DNA of 64,000 nucleotides, taken from Arminella tubonensis. GTDB lineage: Bacteria > Pseudomonadota > Alphaproteobacteria > Rhizobiales > Rhizobiaceae. The notes beneath the pieces are model-generated. The model was given only the letters and a program-made list of their open reading frames with translations. It was not told where the DNA came from and ran no database searches. The stretch spans positions 1 to 64,000 of the forward strand of contig NZ_PCDP01000048.1 in NCBI RefSeq assembly GCF_003240585.1. Reading direction: 5' to 3'. A program made the position numbers and the translations under genes. Below, piece after piece: positions 25,756 through 33,983 of this stretch. How positions within the stretch are numbered: the first letter of the stretch is position 1; each line of letters begins with the position of its first letter.

Positions 25756-26088
25756 GTGATCATCCGTTACGCATTATTTGAAGGCGAGATCCATCCCGGC
25801 AAGGAAGCTGAGTTCCGGGCGTTCGTGAAGGAGCGGCTGGTTCCTCTGTGGACGCAGTTTCCGCAGGCACAGGAAGTCCGCGTTCTCGATGGTCTTGAAC
25901 GCGATGAAGGGGCGCCTGTTTACGCCATGGCGCTCGCCATCCGCTATCCGAATTTGGATGCGGTGAACGCCGCCCTTCTTTCTGATGTGCGTTTTCAGAG
26001 CCGCGAAGTGACAGGCGAGCTGTTGCAGATGTTCACCGGCAGAGTGCACCATCATCTCTTTGCAGCAAATGAATATGCGCCCGCGTGA
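25756..26088 (+). CDS. Small dimeric alpha/beta-barrel-like protein of unknown function
   Basis: A 110-residue cytoplasmic protein. The start is GTG at 25756 behind GGGAGAGAGAG; the frame is open further upstream but crosses the hairpin at 25666. YALFEGEIHPGKEAEFRAFV, the central YAMALAIRYPNLDAVNAAL segment and the histidine-rich end (GRVHHHLF) recall ferredoxin-like dimeric barrels (EthD/DUF4286-like). It follows the sugar-acid transporter genes and may be a lactone- or sugar-related accessory enzyme. I assign no activity. Confidence 0.65.
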   Translation: MIIRYALFEGEIHPGKEAEFRAFVKERLVPLWTQFPQAQEVRVLDGLERDEGAPVYAMALAIRYPNLDAVNAALLSDVRFQSREVTGELLQMFTGRVHHHLFAANEYAPA

Positions 26089-26142
26089 CGCCGCTATCCA
26101 CCGGGTCTTCGCATCGGATCAATGCCGATCGTCGTCGCCTCT

Positions 26143-26772
26143 TCACATGCTGCCATCTGCGCAGTTCGCTGGCTCGACGAGCCATCCGTTGTAGCTGATG
26201 AGGTGACCGAAGATCGGAAGATCGATCTTCACGGAAAAATGGAAGCGCCCATCCTCGGTCCCCCGGTACTCGACGGTATCGCTGCGCGGCGTCAGAAAGC
26301 GCGGGAGCGACACTGGTCCTATACGGCATCTTGCAACCGGATAGTGGAGCCCGCCTCGGCGGGCATCGAGGTCGATGTCGAAGGACAGGAAGCCGAACCG
26401 TTCGGTAATCCGGCCAGGCCTGTTGGTTGGCACCGGTGCCATGTCGGACTTGAACGTCGCGCGCCCGAAGTGCCGAACCCACGTCTCCCTGTCTCCATCA
26501 CGCTGGATGGCGACGGTAGTTGGAACGTTCTCTCCGCTTCCCGGAAAACCGAGAGCGGCTCCGATCAGCTTGGCAATAATCCCGCCGCCGCGCGATATAG
26601 TCGCCCTGCCCTCGAAATGCTTGGAGATGCGACTGTCATGCATCTTGCGGACGGCGCCCGGCAGTTCGGCGAATGTCTTGCCCAAGACCCTTTCAAACAG
26701 GGACTGCGAAATCTCCTGTACGCCACTGGCTTCGACGCCCAGCTTCGAGGTGAGGCTTTCGAGGTGGTTCAT
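26143..26772 (-). CDS. DUF4166-type protein
   Basis: A 209-residue cytoplasmic protein of unknown function. VLGKTFAELPGAVRKMHD near the start and a later WVRHFG and SFDIDLDARRGGLHYPVARC resemble DUF4166, a domain often found after saccharopine dehydrogenase-like domains or alone. No catalytic residues can be named. It lies 21 bp downstream of the DCC-family gene on the same strand, so the pair is probably co-transcribed. Its stop faces the small protein gene ending at 26088. Confidence 0.7.
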   Translation of the reverse strand: MNHLESLTSKLGVEASGVQEISQSLFERVLGKTFAELPGAVRKMHDSRISKHFEGRATISRGGGIIAKLIGAALGFPGSGENVPTTVAIQRDGDRETWVRHFGRATFKSDMAPVPTNRPGRITERFGFLSFDIDLDARRGGLHYPVARCRIGPVSLPRFLTPRSDTVEYRGTEDGRFHFSVKIDLPIFGHLISYNGWLVEPANCADGSM

Positions 26773-26793
26773 GGCTATCTCTTCGACGCAGTG

Positions 26794-27252
26794 CTATTCG
26801 ACGACACGGGCTTTCAGCTCCTTGGAGGGCATAAGGCAGGTCTCGTACTTGCCGAAGATGCGGTACCTGTTCTTCGCAATCAGATCGTATATAGCATTAG
26901 CGAGTTGCCTCGGCACCGCGTTCACGACGGCAAGGATGCTCCATGGGAAACCGAGAGCCCGCATGACGGCAGCAAAGGCATCCATCTTGGTGTGGAGGAT
27001 GCCGTCAACGATCACCAGATTGGTCGAGAAGTTCGTCGTGTCGAGGCCGTAGTGGCGATAGAGCGCCTGTCCAAGCCGCGACTGCGCAGCCGCAAACATG
27101 AAGCGACCGGACGCGTCATGGGCAAAGACGAAGCGGACGAACGAAGAACAGAAGATGCATTGATGATCGAAGACGACTAGGCCCTTGCCATGATCGAAGG
27201 TCGGAACCTCCGGGTCGTCATTGAAGCTGTAGGGTTCGAGTATCGTTCGCAT
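26794..27252 (-). CDS. DCC-family thiol-disulfide oxidoreductase-like protein
   Basis: A 152-residue protein with the family hallmark D-x-x-C-x-x-C: VVFDHQCIFCSSFVRF with Asp29, Cys32 and Cys35. ASGRFMFAAAQS and the C-terminal RYRIFGK also fit. DCC proteins are thought to act in thiol redox, but no reaction is established. I chose the ATG at 27252; the upstream extension to 27423 runs into the neighbouring gene and lacks similarity. No strong ribosome site is visible. Confidence 0.8.
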   Translation of the reverse strand: MRTILEPYSFNDDPEVPTFDHGKGLVVFDHQCIFCSSFVRFVFAHDASGRFMFAAAQSRLGQALYRHYGLDTTNFSTNLVIVDGILHTKMDAFAAVMRALGFPWSILAVVNAVPRQLANAIYDLIAKNRYRIFGKYETCLMPSKELKARVVE

Positions 27253-27392
27253 ATTGGGACGAACTGAACGCCGCGGCAAGCGCAACGTCAAGTGCAAGCC
27301 ATAGCGACTGCCAGGCTCTTTCGCCCAATTAGGAGATTTCCTGCATGGCGCACCCGCCTGGGGACCGGCGGAAAGAAGCGTCGAACGAGACC

Positions 27393-28211
27393 CTACAATC
27401 CGCTGGTCAATACCCTCTGGCATGTGGGGGAGAGCCGCTGCAGGTTATCCCGCAAGCAGCCAATGCCCCGCCCGCCGCCGAGCGGCACTGAACGACAAAA
27501 AGCTCGGAAATCCGGTCCGCAGGACCGGCGCAAGATCATCAACTCTTCGCGCGGCGTGAAGGAAGGCATCGCACCGCGCGCGCCCGGGGCAGGTATCGCC
27601 GCCGAGCCACCCCCTGATGGCGCCGTTGCTCCGGTCGCAGGTGCAGATGCGCTCCCACCCAGGGCCGTCACAGCCTGTTGGCAGGATGGGGAGAGGGTCG
27701 CATCGTGCTGACGCAGACACGAAAGTGCCGCCGATCCGCCCGGCGCAACGCCTGAACACTGCGCCATGAAATCCGACCGGCAGGCCGACTTCACTGCATT
27801 ACGCTGTGCCGCCGTCGGCTGACTTGCCTGCGTTCCACCAGCAGACGTCGAGCCAGACTGAGCCGGCACCATTCCAGGAGTTTCAGCCGGTGCCGCCGCA
27901 CCGGACTTCCGCTTCGTCGTGTCCACCGCCGATATGGCACCACGGCAGGCCGGAGAGAGAGTTGCACTATGTTGCTGGAGGCAAGTCAGCGCCTCGATGC
28001 CACCTGGCGTCACGCCCGAACACTGCGCCATGAAATCCGAACGGCAGGCCGATCTGATGGCATTGCGTTGCGCATCGGTCGGCTGTTGCGCATGGACGGA
28101 GCCGACAGGAAGGCAGAGTGCCCATAGCAGCACGTAAAGCCCAAAGCCAGTCGGCAAGAAATAATGCCCTCCACGCGGGACGGCCGTCAGAACAGACGCA
28201 GATTTCCTCAT
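27393..28211 (-). CDS. Exported protein with three cysteine-rich repeats
   Basis: A 272-residue protein with a long signal peptide (residues 1-41, hydrophobic core TGFGLYVLLWALCLPVGSV, cleavage near HAQ). Three repeats each have four cysteines with identical spacing, C-x7-C-x12-C-x11-C: C56/64/77/89, C144/152/165/177 and C231/239/252/264. This matches the Cys-rich (GLG1-type) repeat found in rhizobial secreted proteins. Repeats 1 and 2 are almost identical in DNA as well, so they arose by recent duplication. Ala/Gly/Pro-rich linkers separate the repeats. Twelve paired cysteines suggest a disulfide-rich periplasmic or outer protein. Function unknown. Confidence 0.8.
   Translation of the reverse strand: MRKSASVLTAVPRGGHYFLPTGFGLYVLLWALCLPVGSVHAQQPTDAQRNAIRSACRSDFMAQCSGVTPGGIEALTCLQQHSATLSPACRGAISAVDTTKRKSGAAAPAETPGMVPAQSGSTSAGGTQASQPTAAQRNAVKSACRSDFMAQCSGVAPGGSAALSCLRQHDATLSPSCQQAVTALGGSASAPATGATAPSGGGSAAIPAPGARGAMPSFTPREELMILRRSCGPDFRAFCRSVPLGGGRGIGCLRDNLQRLSPTCQRVLTSGL
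27747..28054. repeat. Near-identical direct DNA repeat inside the Cys-rich gene
   Basis: About 44 bp at 27747-27790 (core CTGCGCCATGAAATCCGA) recurs at 28012-28054 with few changes. It encodes the CRSDFMAQCSGV part of repeats 2 and 1. The spacing reflects one full protein repeat plus linker. Confidence 0.7.
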
Positions 28212-28547
28212 TGCTTTCCCCCCAAACGAAGAACCATTCGCGCTTTTCGCAGGAACTTGGCAGCCGAGGTAGCGAGGTCGAGAAAAATCGATGGTGAAGA
28301 TGCCACGTGCGGCCGATGTGCGAAGGTATCGCGACTACTGCCACATTAGCATATCAAAAATATTCGCGAAGAGTAGTCGTGTGGTGCGCACTTTTGGGCG
28401 ATCGGCTAATCAATATAGGCGTCGAATATCTGACGATCCGTGACTGCCTCGGAGCTGGACAGCCAGGGTTGCTTGTCATCTTTCCCGCGTGATCTGCATT
28501 TCACGCGGGAGCTTGCTCCAGTAGCGTCCACTTTGCGAAGCTGTTGC
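28212..28547. other. Intergenic region between the Cys-rich gene and the chemoreceptor gene
   Basis: 336 bp without a gene. It should hold the promoter of the Cys-rich gene (left side) and the 3' end of the chemoreceptor message. TCCCGCGTGA (28483-28492) is a perfect inverted repeat of TCACGCGGGA (28501-28510) with an 8-base loop, placed 37 bp after the chemoreceptor stop. No T run follows on either strand, so termination is only likely. Confidence 0.5.
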
Positions 28548-30509
28548 TTAGAACTCTTCCCATTCTGCCGATACGGCTGCAGCAGCCTGGGTCTTGCCGC
28601 CCGAGAACGCCGACGACACTCTCCTGATCATTGCCGCTGCCGGAGAGGGTCGCGGTTGCGACGCAGAACCGACCGGCCGTACCGGCTTGGCGTCGGCGCC
28701 GTCGAAACTGAACTGCGCGAGCTGAGCCGAGAGTGCAGCAGCTTCATTTGCCAGTTTCTGCCCGGCGGCCGATGTCTCCTCGACCATGGCAGCGTTCTGC
28801 TGGGTCGATTGATCCATCGTACCGACGGCTTTGTTGATTTCTCTTAGAGCCGTCGATTGTTCATTTGCCGATTCAACGATCGAATTGACATGGCGGTTTA
28901 TCTCCTGCACTTCCGAAACGATTTCGGTCAGTGCTTTCCCGGTTTCATCCACCAAGGTCACGCCGGAGCGAACCTGTTCGGCAGACGTATGGATCAGCTG
29001 CTTGATTTCCTTGGCAGCCTTTGCCGAGCGTTGAGCCAATTCCCTCACTTCCTGGGCGACAACGGCAAAACCCTTGCCCGCTTCGCCCGCACGTGCGGCC
29101 TCAACCCCAGCATTGAGGGCCAGCAAGTTCGTCTGAAAAGCGATTTCGTCGATGACACTGATAATATTGTTGATCTCGTTGGACGAGTTTTCAATCTGTC
29201 CCATGGCACCCACCGCCCGCTTGACGACTTCGCCCGACCGTTCGGCATTTTCCCGGGTTTTGGCAACGACTGTGCGGGCCTCCTCGGCGCGTTGAGTCGA
29301 TCCGTTGACGGTTGCCATGATCTCATCGAGTGCGGCGGCCGTCTGTTCAAGCGAAGCTGCCTGCTGCTCCGTCCGACGAGCGAGGTCGTTGGATGCCGTG
29401 CTGATCTCCCTGGCGCCCGCATCGATCGAAAACGCGTTGCCGCCGATCGCTTTCAGTGTCGATTGCAGCTTGTTTGCGGAATTGTTGAAGTTGACGCGCA
29501 GCGTGTCGAGCGTCGAACCGAAGGGATGCGCAAGACGGAAGGCAAGATTGCCATCGGCCATTTCTTCAAGGGCCTTGCCAAGCTGGTCGACGGCATGGTT
29601 GGTCTCTTCGGCTACCGCTTCACGCTCTCTGGCGATCTTTTCGAGCTGCTCGCGCTCGACGGCAGCGCGTTTGGCGTCACTTTCAGCTTGGCGCTCGGCC
29701 TGTCCGCTGAGGGCACCGCGCACGGCACCTACGGCGCGGGCAAGGCTACCGATTTCGTCACGGCGTGCATCAAGGGTCAGATCACTTTCCGCCCTTTCTC
29801 CTTCTGCCATGTGCTCCAGTGCGGCCTGGAGTTTTGCTATGGGCCTGGTGATCGAGCGGCTTGCCAGAAACGCCGCGACAATTGCCAAAAGGACTGCGCC
29901 GCCCAAGGAGCTGAAGGCCAATGTCTGATACCCGCTGGCCGACGAGCGGACGTTGCCGCCGATCTTCTGGTTCAGAGCTTCTTCGTAGTCGATGAACTTG
30001 TTGATCGCACCCAACCACGCGACAAACAGCGGACGAGCCTGTTCAAGCAGGATTTTCTTTGCCTGCACCGCATCGCCCTTTCCCTGAAGATCGATAATCT
30101 GGGCGACGAGCGGATTGGTTTTGGATTGAACATTGGCTATCTCAGCGACAATTGTCTTTTCTTCGGCGGAAGCACCAACCGGCGAAGAAATCATGTCCGC
30201 CATCTTCTTCTCGTTGATGGCATAGGAATCAGCAAGTTTGGCAATCCGATCTACGGCCGCCTGTCGTTCCTCAGCGGTCTCAACCAGGGTGACATCCCGG
30301 ATCGCGATGGCACGATCGTGAACGCTGCCGCGGAAATTGATCGCGAAGCGTTGCTTCACGCTGTTCACATCATTGATCTGCCCAAGGTCGAGATTGATGT
30401 CATTGACCCGGGTCACGGACAGTTGCGTCAGCACCAGCATAAGCACAACCAGGAAGCCGAAGCCTATTCCGAGGCGGGTTCCGATTCCGAAGCGTATTGA
30501 GGACTGCAT
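28548..30509 (-). CDS. Methyl-accepting chemotaxis protein
   Basis: A 653-residue chemoreceptor. A membrane segment near residues 8-30 and a second near 198-220 (LGGAVLLAIVAAFLA) enclose a four-helix-type periplasmic sensor. A HAMP segment (SRSITRPIAKLQAALEHM) follows, then the signalling domain with the hairpin tip EIAFQTNLLALNAGVEAARA. The last five residues EWEEF match the tether pentapeptide that recruits CheR and CheB, so this receptor is probably a high-abundance type. The ATG at 30509 has GGAG eight bases upstream and is better than ATG 30533. No che genes are nearby, so it works with an operon elsewhere. The ligand is unknown. Confidence 0.9.
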   Translation of the reverse strand: MQSSIRFGIGTRLGIGFGFLVVLMLVLTQLSVTRVNDINLDLGQINDVNSVKQRFAINFRGSVHDRAIAIRDVTLVETAEERQAAVDRIAKLADSYAINEKKMADMISSPVGASAEEKTIVAEIANVQSKTNPLVAQIIDLQGKGDAVQAKKILLEQARPLFVAWLGAINKFIDYEEALNQKIGGNVRSSASGYQTLAFSSLGGAVLLAIVAAFLASRSITRPIAKLQAALEHMAEGERAESDLTLDARRDEIGSLARAVGAVRGALSGQAERQAESDAKRAAVEREQLEKIAREREAVAEETNHAVDQLGKALEEMADGNLAFRLAHPFGSTLDTLRVNFNNSANKLQSTLKAIGGNAFSIDAGAREISTASNDLARRTEQQAASLEQTAAALDEIMATVNGSTQRAEEARTVVAKTRENAERSGEVVKRAVGAMGQIENSSNEINNIISVIDEIAFQTNLLALNAGVEAARAGEAGKGFAVVAQEVRELAQRSAKAAKEIKQLIHTSAEQVRSGVTLVDETGKALTEIVSEVQEINRHVNSIVESANEQSTALREINKAVGTMDQSTQQNAAMVEETSAAGQKLANEAAALSAQLAQFSFDGADAKPVRPVGSASQPRPSPAAAMIRRVSSAFSGGKTQAAAAVSAEWEEF

Positions 30510-30803
30510 GTGGGATATCTCCGAAGACGACATTTTGCGATGCGCCAGCTCTGGCGTTCCCGAAGACCGTCGTCATGTCGGATGTGGAACTGACCGCTCC
30601 CAATCGGATATTCATAAAATGAAGTGGGATGGTTTACGAAAGATAAATCTAATCAAGAAAAATGCGATTAACGTCGCGATATCGTCTCGATGGACCTTGC
30701 GAGTAAATAGGCAAAGGACGGCATCTGCATCAATTCGGCCGCGTAGCAAAGAGCTGTCACCCTTATTCTTATTCCGCGGTATCCCGACAACGAAGCCGAG
30801 CCT

Positions 30804-31697
30804 TTAGCTATCCCTGATTGATGCGATGATTTCTGCCGCCAGCTTCAGGTGAGGCGCATCCAGCATTTTACCGTCCAATTGGATCGCCCCCGCTTCCGGA
30901 TTTGCCTGAAATGCCTCTAGCACCCGTTCTGCCCAAGCGATGGCAGCGGCATCGGGGGTGAAGGCCTGGTTTATGGGCGCGATCTGCGCGGGGTGGATTG
31001 CCATCATCCCTGTAAAACCGTCGCGCCGTCCCCTTTCAGCATATTTCTTCAGCCCGCCAAGATCGCGAAAGTTCGGATACACAGTCTCGATCGCTTGCAC
31101 CGATGCGGCATGGGCGGCAAACAGGGTGAGCGATCGCGCCACCTCGTAGGGCGCGGTATAGCTGCCATCTTCTTCCCGCGACGTCGCGGCTCCCATCGCC
31201 GCAGGCAGGTCTTCGGCACCCCAGGTCAAGCCGCAGATCAATTTCTGCACCTGGATATAGCTACCAAGCTGGAAGATTGCCGCCGGCGTTTCGGTCGCGA
31301 TAGGCAGGATCGGCGTCCTGGCGCCGCCACTCTCCTGCAGCCGCGCGAACAGGGTTTCGACCGACTTGGCGCCCTTGGCCTTGGGCAATACGATTGCGAA
31401 AGGTTTTACTTCTGCAATAGCCGCTAGATCGAGGTGAGATGCGCCGCTGTTGATAGGATTAATGCGGATCAGAATTGGCAGGTCCGACGATCGCCTAGAC
31501 AGGAGTTCCAGCGCATTTGCCCTTGCCTTTTCCTTGTTGGCGATTGTGACGGAATCCTCCAGGTCGATAATGATCGCATCGGCTCCGGAGCCGATCGCCT
31601 TGTCAAACCTCTCCGGGCGGTCGCCAGGTACGAAAAGCAGAGACCTCAGCCTCACGCCGGTTTTCTCTTCAGCATTGCGGTTCTGAGGCATTGGCAT
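30804..31697 (-). CDS. HpcH/HpaI/CitE-family CoA ester lyase
   Basis: A 297-residue TIM-barrel lyase. RSLLFVPGDRPERFDKAI (about 18-35), ADAIIIDLEDSV and the metal-site EDLPAAMGA segment are typical of CitE-like enzymes that cleave malyl-, citramalyl- or HMG-like CoA esters. It overlaps the MaoC gene by 46 bp and ends the ivd-mcc operon. In leucine catabolism the last step is HMG-CoA cleavage, normally by an unrelated HMGL enzyme. A lyase role for this protein there is inference. Confidence 0.8.
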   Translation of the reverse strand: MPMPQNRNAEEKTGVRLRSLLFVPGDRPERFDKAIGSGADAIIIDLEDSVTIANKEKARANALELLSRRSSDLPILIRINPINSGASHLDLAAIAEVKPFAIVLPKAKGAKSVETLFARLQESGGARTPILPIATETPAAIFQLGSYIQVQKLICGLTWGAEDLPAAMGAATSREEDGSYTAPYEVARSLTLFAAHAASVQAIETVYPNFRDLGGLKKYAERGRRDGFTGMMAIHPAQIAPINQAFTPDAAAIAWAERVLEAFQANPEAGAIQLDGKMLDAPHLKLAAEIIASIRDS

Positions 31698-32104
31698 ACG
31701 ATCTCCCCACGCTGGTTGAAAGTCACGTGTCTGAAGGCAACGATACCTGCCTCCGGTCTGGAGCCAGATGGTCTCAACTCTACGACCTCCGTTTCGACAC
31801 GCAACGTATCCCCGATGAACACGGGCTTCGGCATGACAACCTTATCGTAGCCGAGATTGGCAACGAGAACGCCAAGCGTGGTATCGGCGACAGAAAGACC
31901 AACCGTCAGCGCAAAAGTGAAAACGCCATTCACGACGATCCGGCCGAATTCGGTGCCCGCCGCATACTCTGCATCCAGATGGAGCGGCTGAGGATTGTGG
32001 GAGAGCGTCGTGATCAGAAGGTTGTCCGTCTCTGTCACCGTTCGACGGATGTCATGAACAATACGATCCCCGACAGACCACTCATCGAAGTATTTTCCGG
32101 CCAT
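31652..32104 (-). CDS. MaoC-family (hot-dog) dehydratase/hydratase
   Basis: A 150-residue hot-dog-fold protein. FDEWSVGDRIVHD opens the domain and LSHNPQPLHLDAEYA supplies the conserved Asp/His hydratase motif. NGVFTFALTVGLSV and GYDKVVMPKPVFIGDTL complete it. It should hydrate an enoyl-CoA. It abuts mccA (stop to start without a gap) and overlaps the CitE-like gene, so it is a plausible 3-methylglutaconyl-CoA hydratase substitute in the leucine route. The usual enzyme there is a crotonase (LiuC/AUH), so this is unproven. Confidence 0.82.
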   Translation of the reverse strand: MAGKYFDEWSVGDRIVHDIRRTVTETDNLLITTLSHNPQPLHLDAEYAAGTEFGRIVVNGVFTFALTVGLSVADTTLGVLVANLGYDKVVMPKPVFIGDTLRVETEVVELRPSGSRPEAGIVAFRHVTFNQRGEIVCQCLRTAMLKRKPA

Positions 32105-33970
32105 CTAAGGTGTCTCCTTCACAACAGTGGCGACCAACTGGTTTTCTGAAACCTTGCTTCCGGGTGAAATGCGCAATTCTGAAATAATTCCATCAAAAGG
32201 GGCGCGCAGAGTGTGCTCCATTTTCATGGCTTCCATCGTCACCAGCCGGTCTCCCATTGCGACTTTTGCGCCAACGGCAACATCGACGGCGGTGACCAGG
32301 CCTGGCATGGGTGAGAAGACAGCACCGTCTCCGGTGCTTTTTTTCAGGTCGACCTGATCGGCGACAGGAAGGCCGATCGGCCACGCGGTCCCTCGGTCGA
32401 AAAGGATGGTCGCGTCACCGAAAGTTGCGACACTGGCTGACCCGCCGCTCGTGAGCTTGCCCCAATAAGTCAGCCCGGCAACGTTAACCCGGGCGCGAAG
32501 GTCCGGCTCGCCGGCAATCCGAAAGCCTGAAAGCGCCGTCCACGGGTCGCCTCCGTAGGCGTTCACCAAGCTGGCAACCGCCTGATCGATCAAAGCCGGT
32601 TGAGGATCATTCCCGAGGAGACGGGGACCATGTCGTTCGAGAAAGCCGGTATCGACCGCCCCGACGCAAAAATCGTCATCCGCAGCTATGCGGGCGAGAA
32701 GATTGGCGTTCGATTTCACGGGCCAGATCTCGATCTGCCCGCAGGCCTTGGCAAGCTTCGCCAGCGCGGCTTGCCGATCCGGGGCATGCGCAATGATCTT
32801 CGCGATCATTGGATCGTAGAAAGGTGTGATTTCGTTGCCCTGCTCGACACCGCTATCAACGCGAACGTCTGTCGGAAGTCTGAGATGCAGAAGGTGTCCT
32901 GTCGAGGGCAGGTACCCCGCATCCGGATTTTCCGCGTAAAGCCGCGCTTCAACCGCCCAGCCGTTGATCGTCAACTCGTCCTGCGATTTCGGCAGGGACT
33001 CGCCGGCCGCCACGAGCAATTGCCACTCCACGAGATCCTCTCCGGTGATCGCCTCCGTAACAGGATGTTCCACCTGAAGCCGCGTGTTCATTTCCATGAA
33101 CCAGGTTCGATCGGGGCAAAGCCCCTCAGTCGCATCTGCGATGAATTCGATTGTACCGGCGCCAACGTAATCCACTGCCTTGGCGGCTCTGACAGCGGCA
33201 TCGCAGATTGCCTCTCTGGTCTGGGCATTCATTCCCGGCGCCGGCGCCTCCTCTATCACCTTCTGGTGGCGTCTTTGCAGGGAGCAATCGCGCTCGAAGA
33301 GGTGCACATAATTGCCGTGGATATCCCCGAAAACCTGTACCTCGATGTGCCTCGGGTTCTGGATGTACCTCTCGACCAGGACGTGGTGATCCCCGAAAGA
33401 GGCCGAGGCCTCGCGACGGCAAGATGCGAGGGACTGGATGAATTCCGTGGCGGTATCGACGCGGCGCATGCCTTTTCCGCCACCCCCGGCAACGGCTTTG
33501 ATCAGCACGGGATAGCCGACAGTTTCGGCTTCACGAAACAGGCGCTCGTCGCTCTGGTCTACCCCCATGTAGCCTGGAGTAACGGGCACGCCGGCCCTTT
33601 GCATCAGCTCCTTGGCGGCATCCTTAAGACCCATGGCTCTGATTGAGGCCGGCGGCGCGCCGACCCAGACGATGCCTGCGTTCTGGACGGCCTCTGCAAA
33701 TGCCGCATTTTCCGACAGGAAACCATAGCCTGGATGAATCGCAGAGGCGCGCGTCTGTCGTGCCGCTTCCAGTATCCTCTCGGCCGAAAGATAGCTCTCG
33801 CGTGCCGGTGCGGGACCGATAGCGATGGCTTCGTCGGCTTCCTTCACAAATGGGAGGCCGGCATCCGCATCCGAATAGACCGCTATGGTTCTGATACCAA
33901 GGCGCCTCGTGGTGCGGATGATCCGTCGAGCTATTTCTCCTCTGTTGGCAATCAGGAGACTTTCAAACAT
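32105..33970 (-). CDS. mccA: Methylcrotonyl-CoA carboxylase alpha subunit (biotin carboxylase plus biotin carrier)
   Basis: A 621-residue acyl-CoA carboxylase subunit. The biotin carboxylase domain runs from MFESLLIANRGEIARRIIRT through the ATP-grasp loop AVAGGGGKGMRRV and EMNTRLQVEHPVTE. The C-terminal carrier has the biotinylation motif EAMKMEH. With MccB it carboxylates 3-methylcrotonyl-CoA using ATP and bicarbonate. Propionyl-CoA carboxylase alpha subunits look similar; the neighbouring ivd and mccB decide for methylcrotonyl-CoA. It starts 13 bp after mccB. Confidence 0.87.
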   Translation of the reverse strand: MFESLLIANRGEIARRIIRTTRRLGIRTIAVYSDADAGLPFVKEADEAIAIGPAPARESYLSAERILEAARQTRASAIHPGYGFLSENAAFAEAVQNAGIVWVGAPPASIRAMGLKDAAKELMQRAGVPVTPGYMGVDQSDERLFREAETVGYPVLIKAVAGGGGKGMRRVDTATEFIQSLASCRREASASFGDHHVLVERYIQNPRHIEVQVFGDIHGNYVHLFERDCSLQRRHQKVIEEAPAPGMNAQTREAICDAAVRAAKAVDYVGAGTIEFIADATEGLCPDRTWFMEMNTRLQVEHPVTEAITGEDLVEWQLLVAAGESLPKSQDELTINGWAVEARLYAENPDAGYLPSTGHLLHLRLPTDVRVDSGVEQGNEITPFYDPMIAKIIAHAPDRQAALAKLAKACGQIEIWPVKSNANLLARIAADDDFCVGAVDTGFLERHGPRLLGNDPQPALIDQAVASLVNAYGGDPWTALSGFRIAGEPDLRARVNVAGLTYWGKLTSGGSASVATFGDATILFDRGTAWPIGLPVADQVDLKKSTGDGAVFSPMPGLVTAVDVAVGAKVAMGDRLVTMEAMKMEHTLRAPFDGIISELRISPGSKVSENQLVATVVKETP

Positions 33971-33983
33971 AGACCATCTCGCT

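Noticed and set aside
28857..30500. 547-codon frame antisense to the chemoreceptor
   Set aside because: A GC-rich antisense frame; the minus strand holds a complete chemoreceptor with all motifs.
32600..33646. 348-codon plus-strand frame
   Set aside because: Antisense to mccA, which has the biotin carboxylase and carrier motifs.
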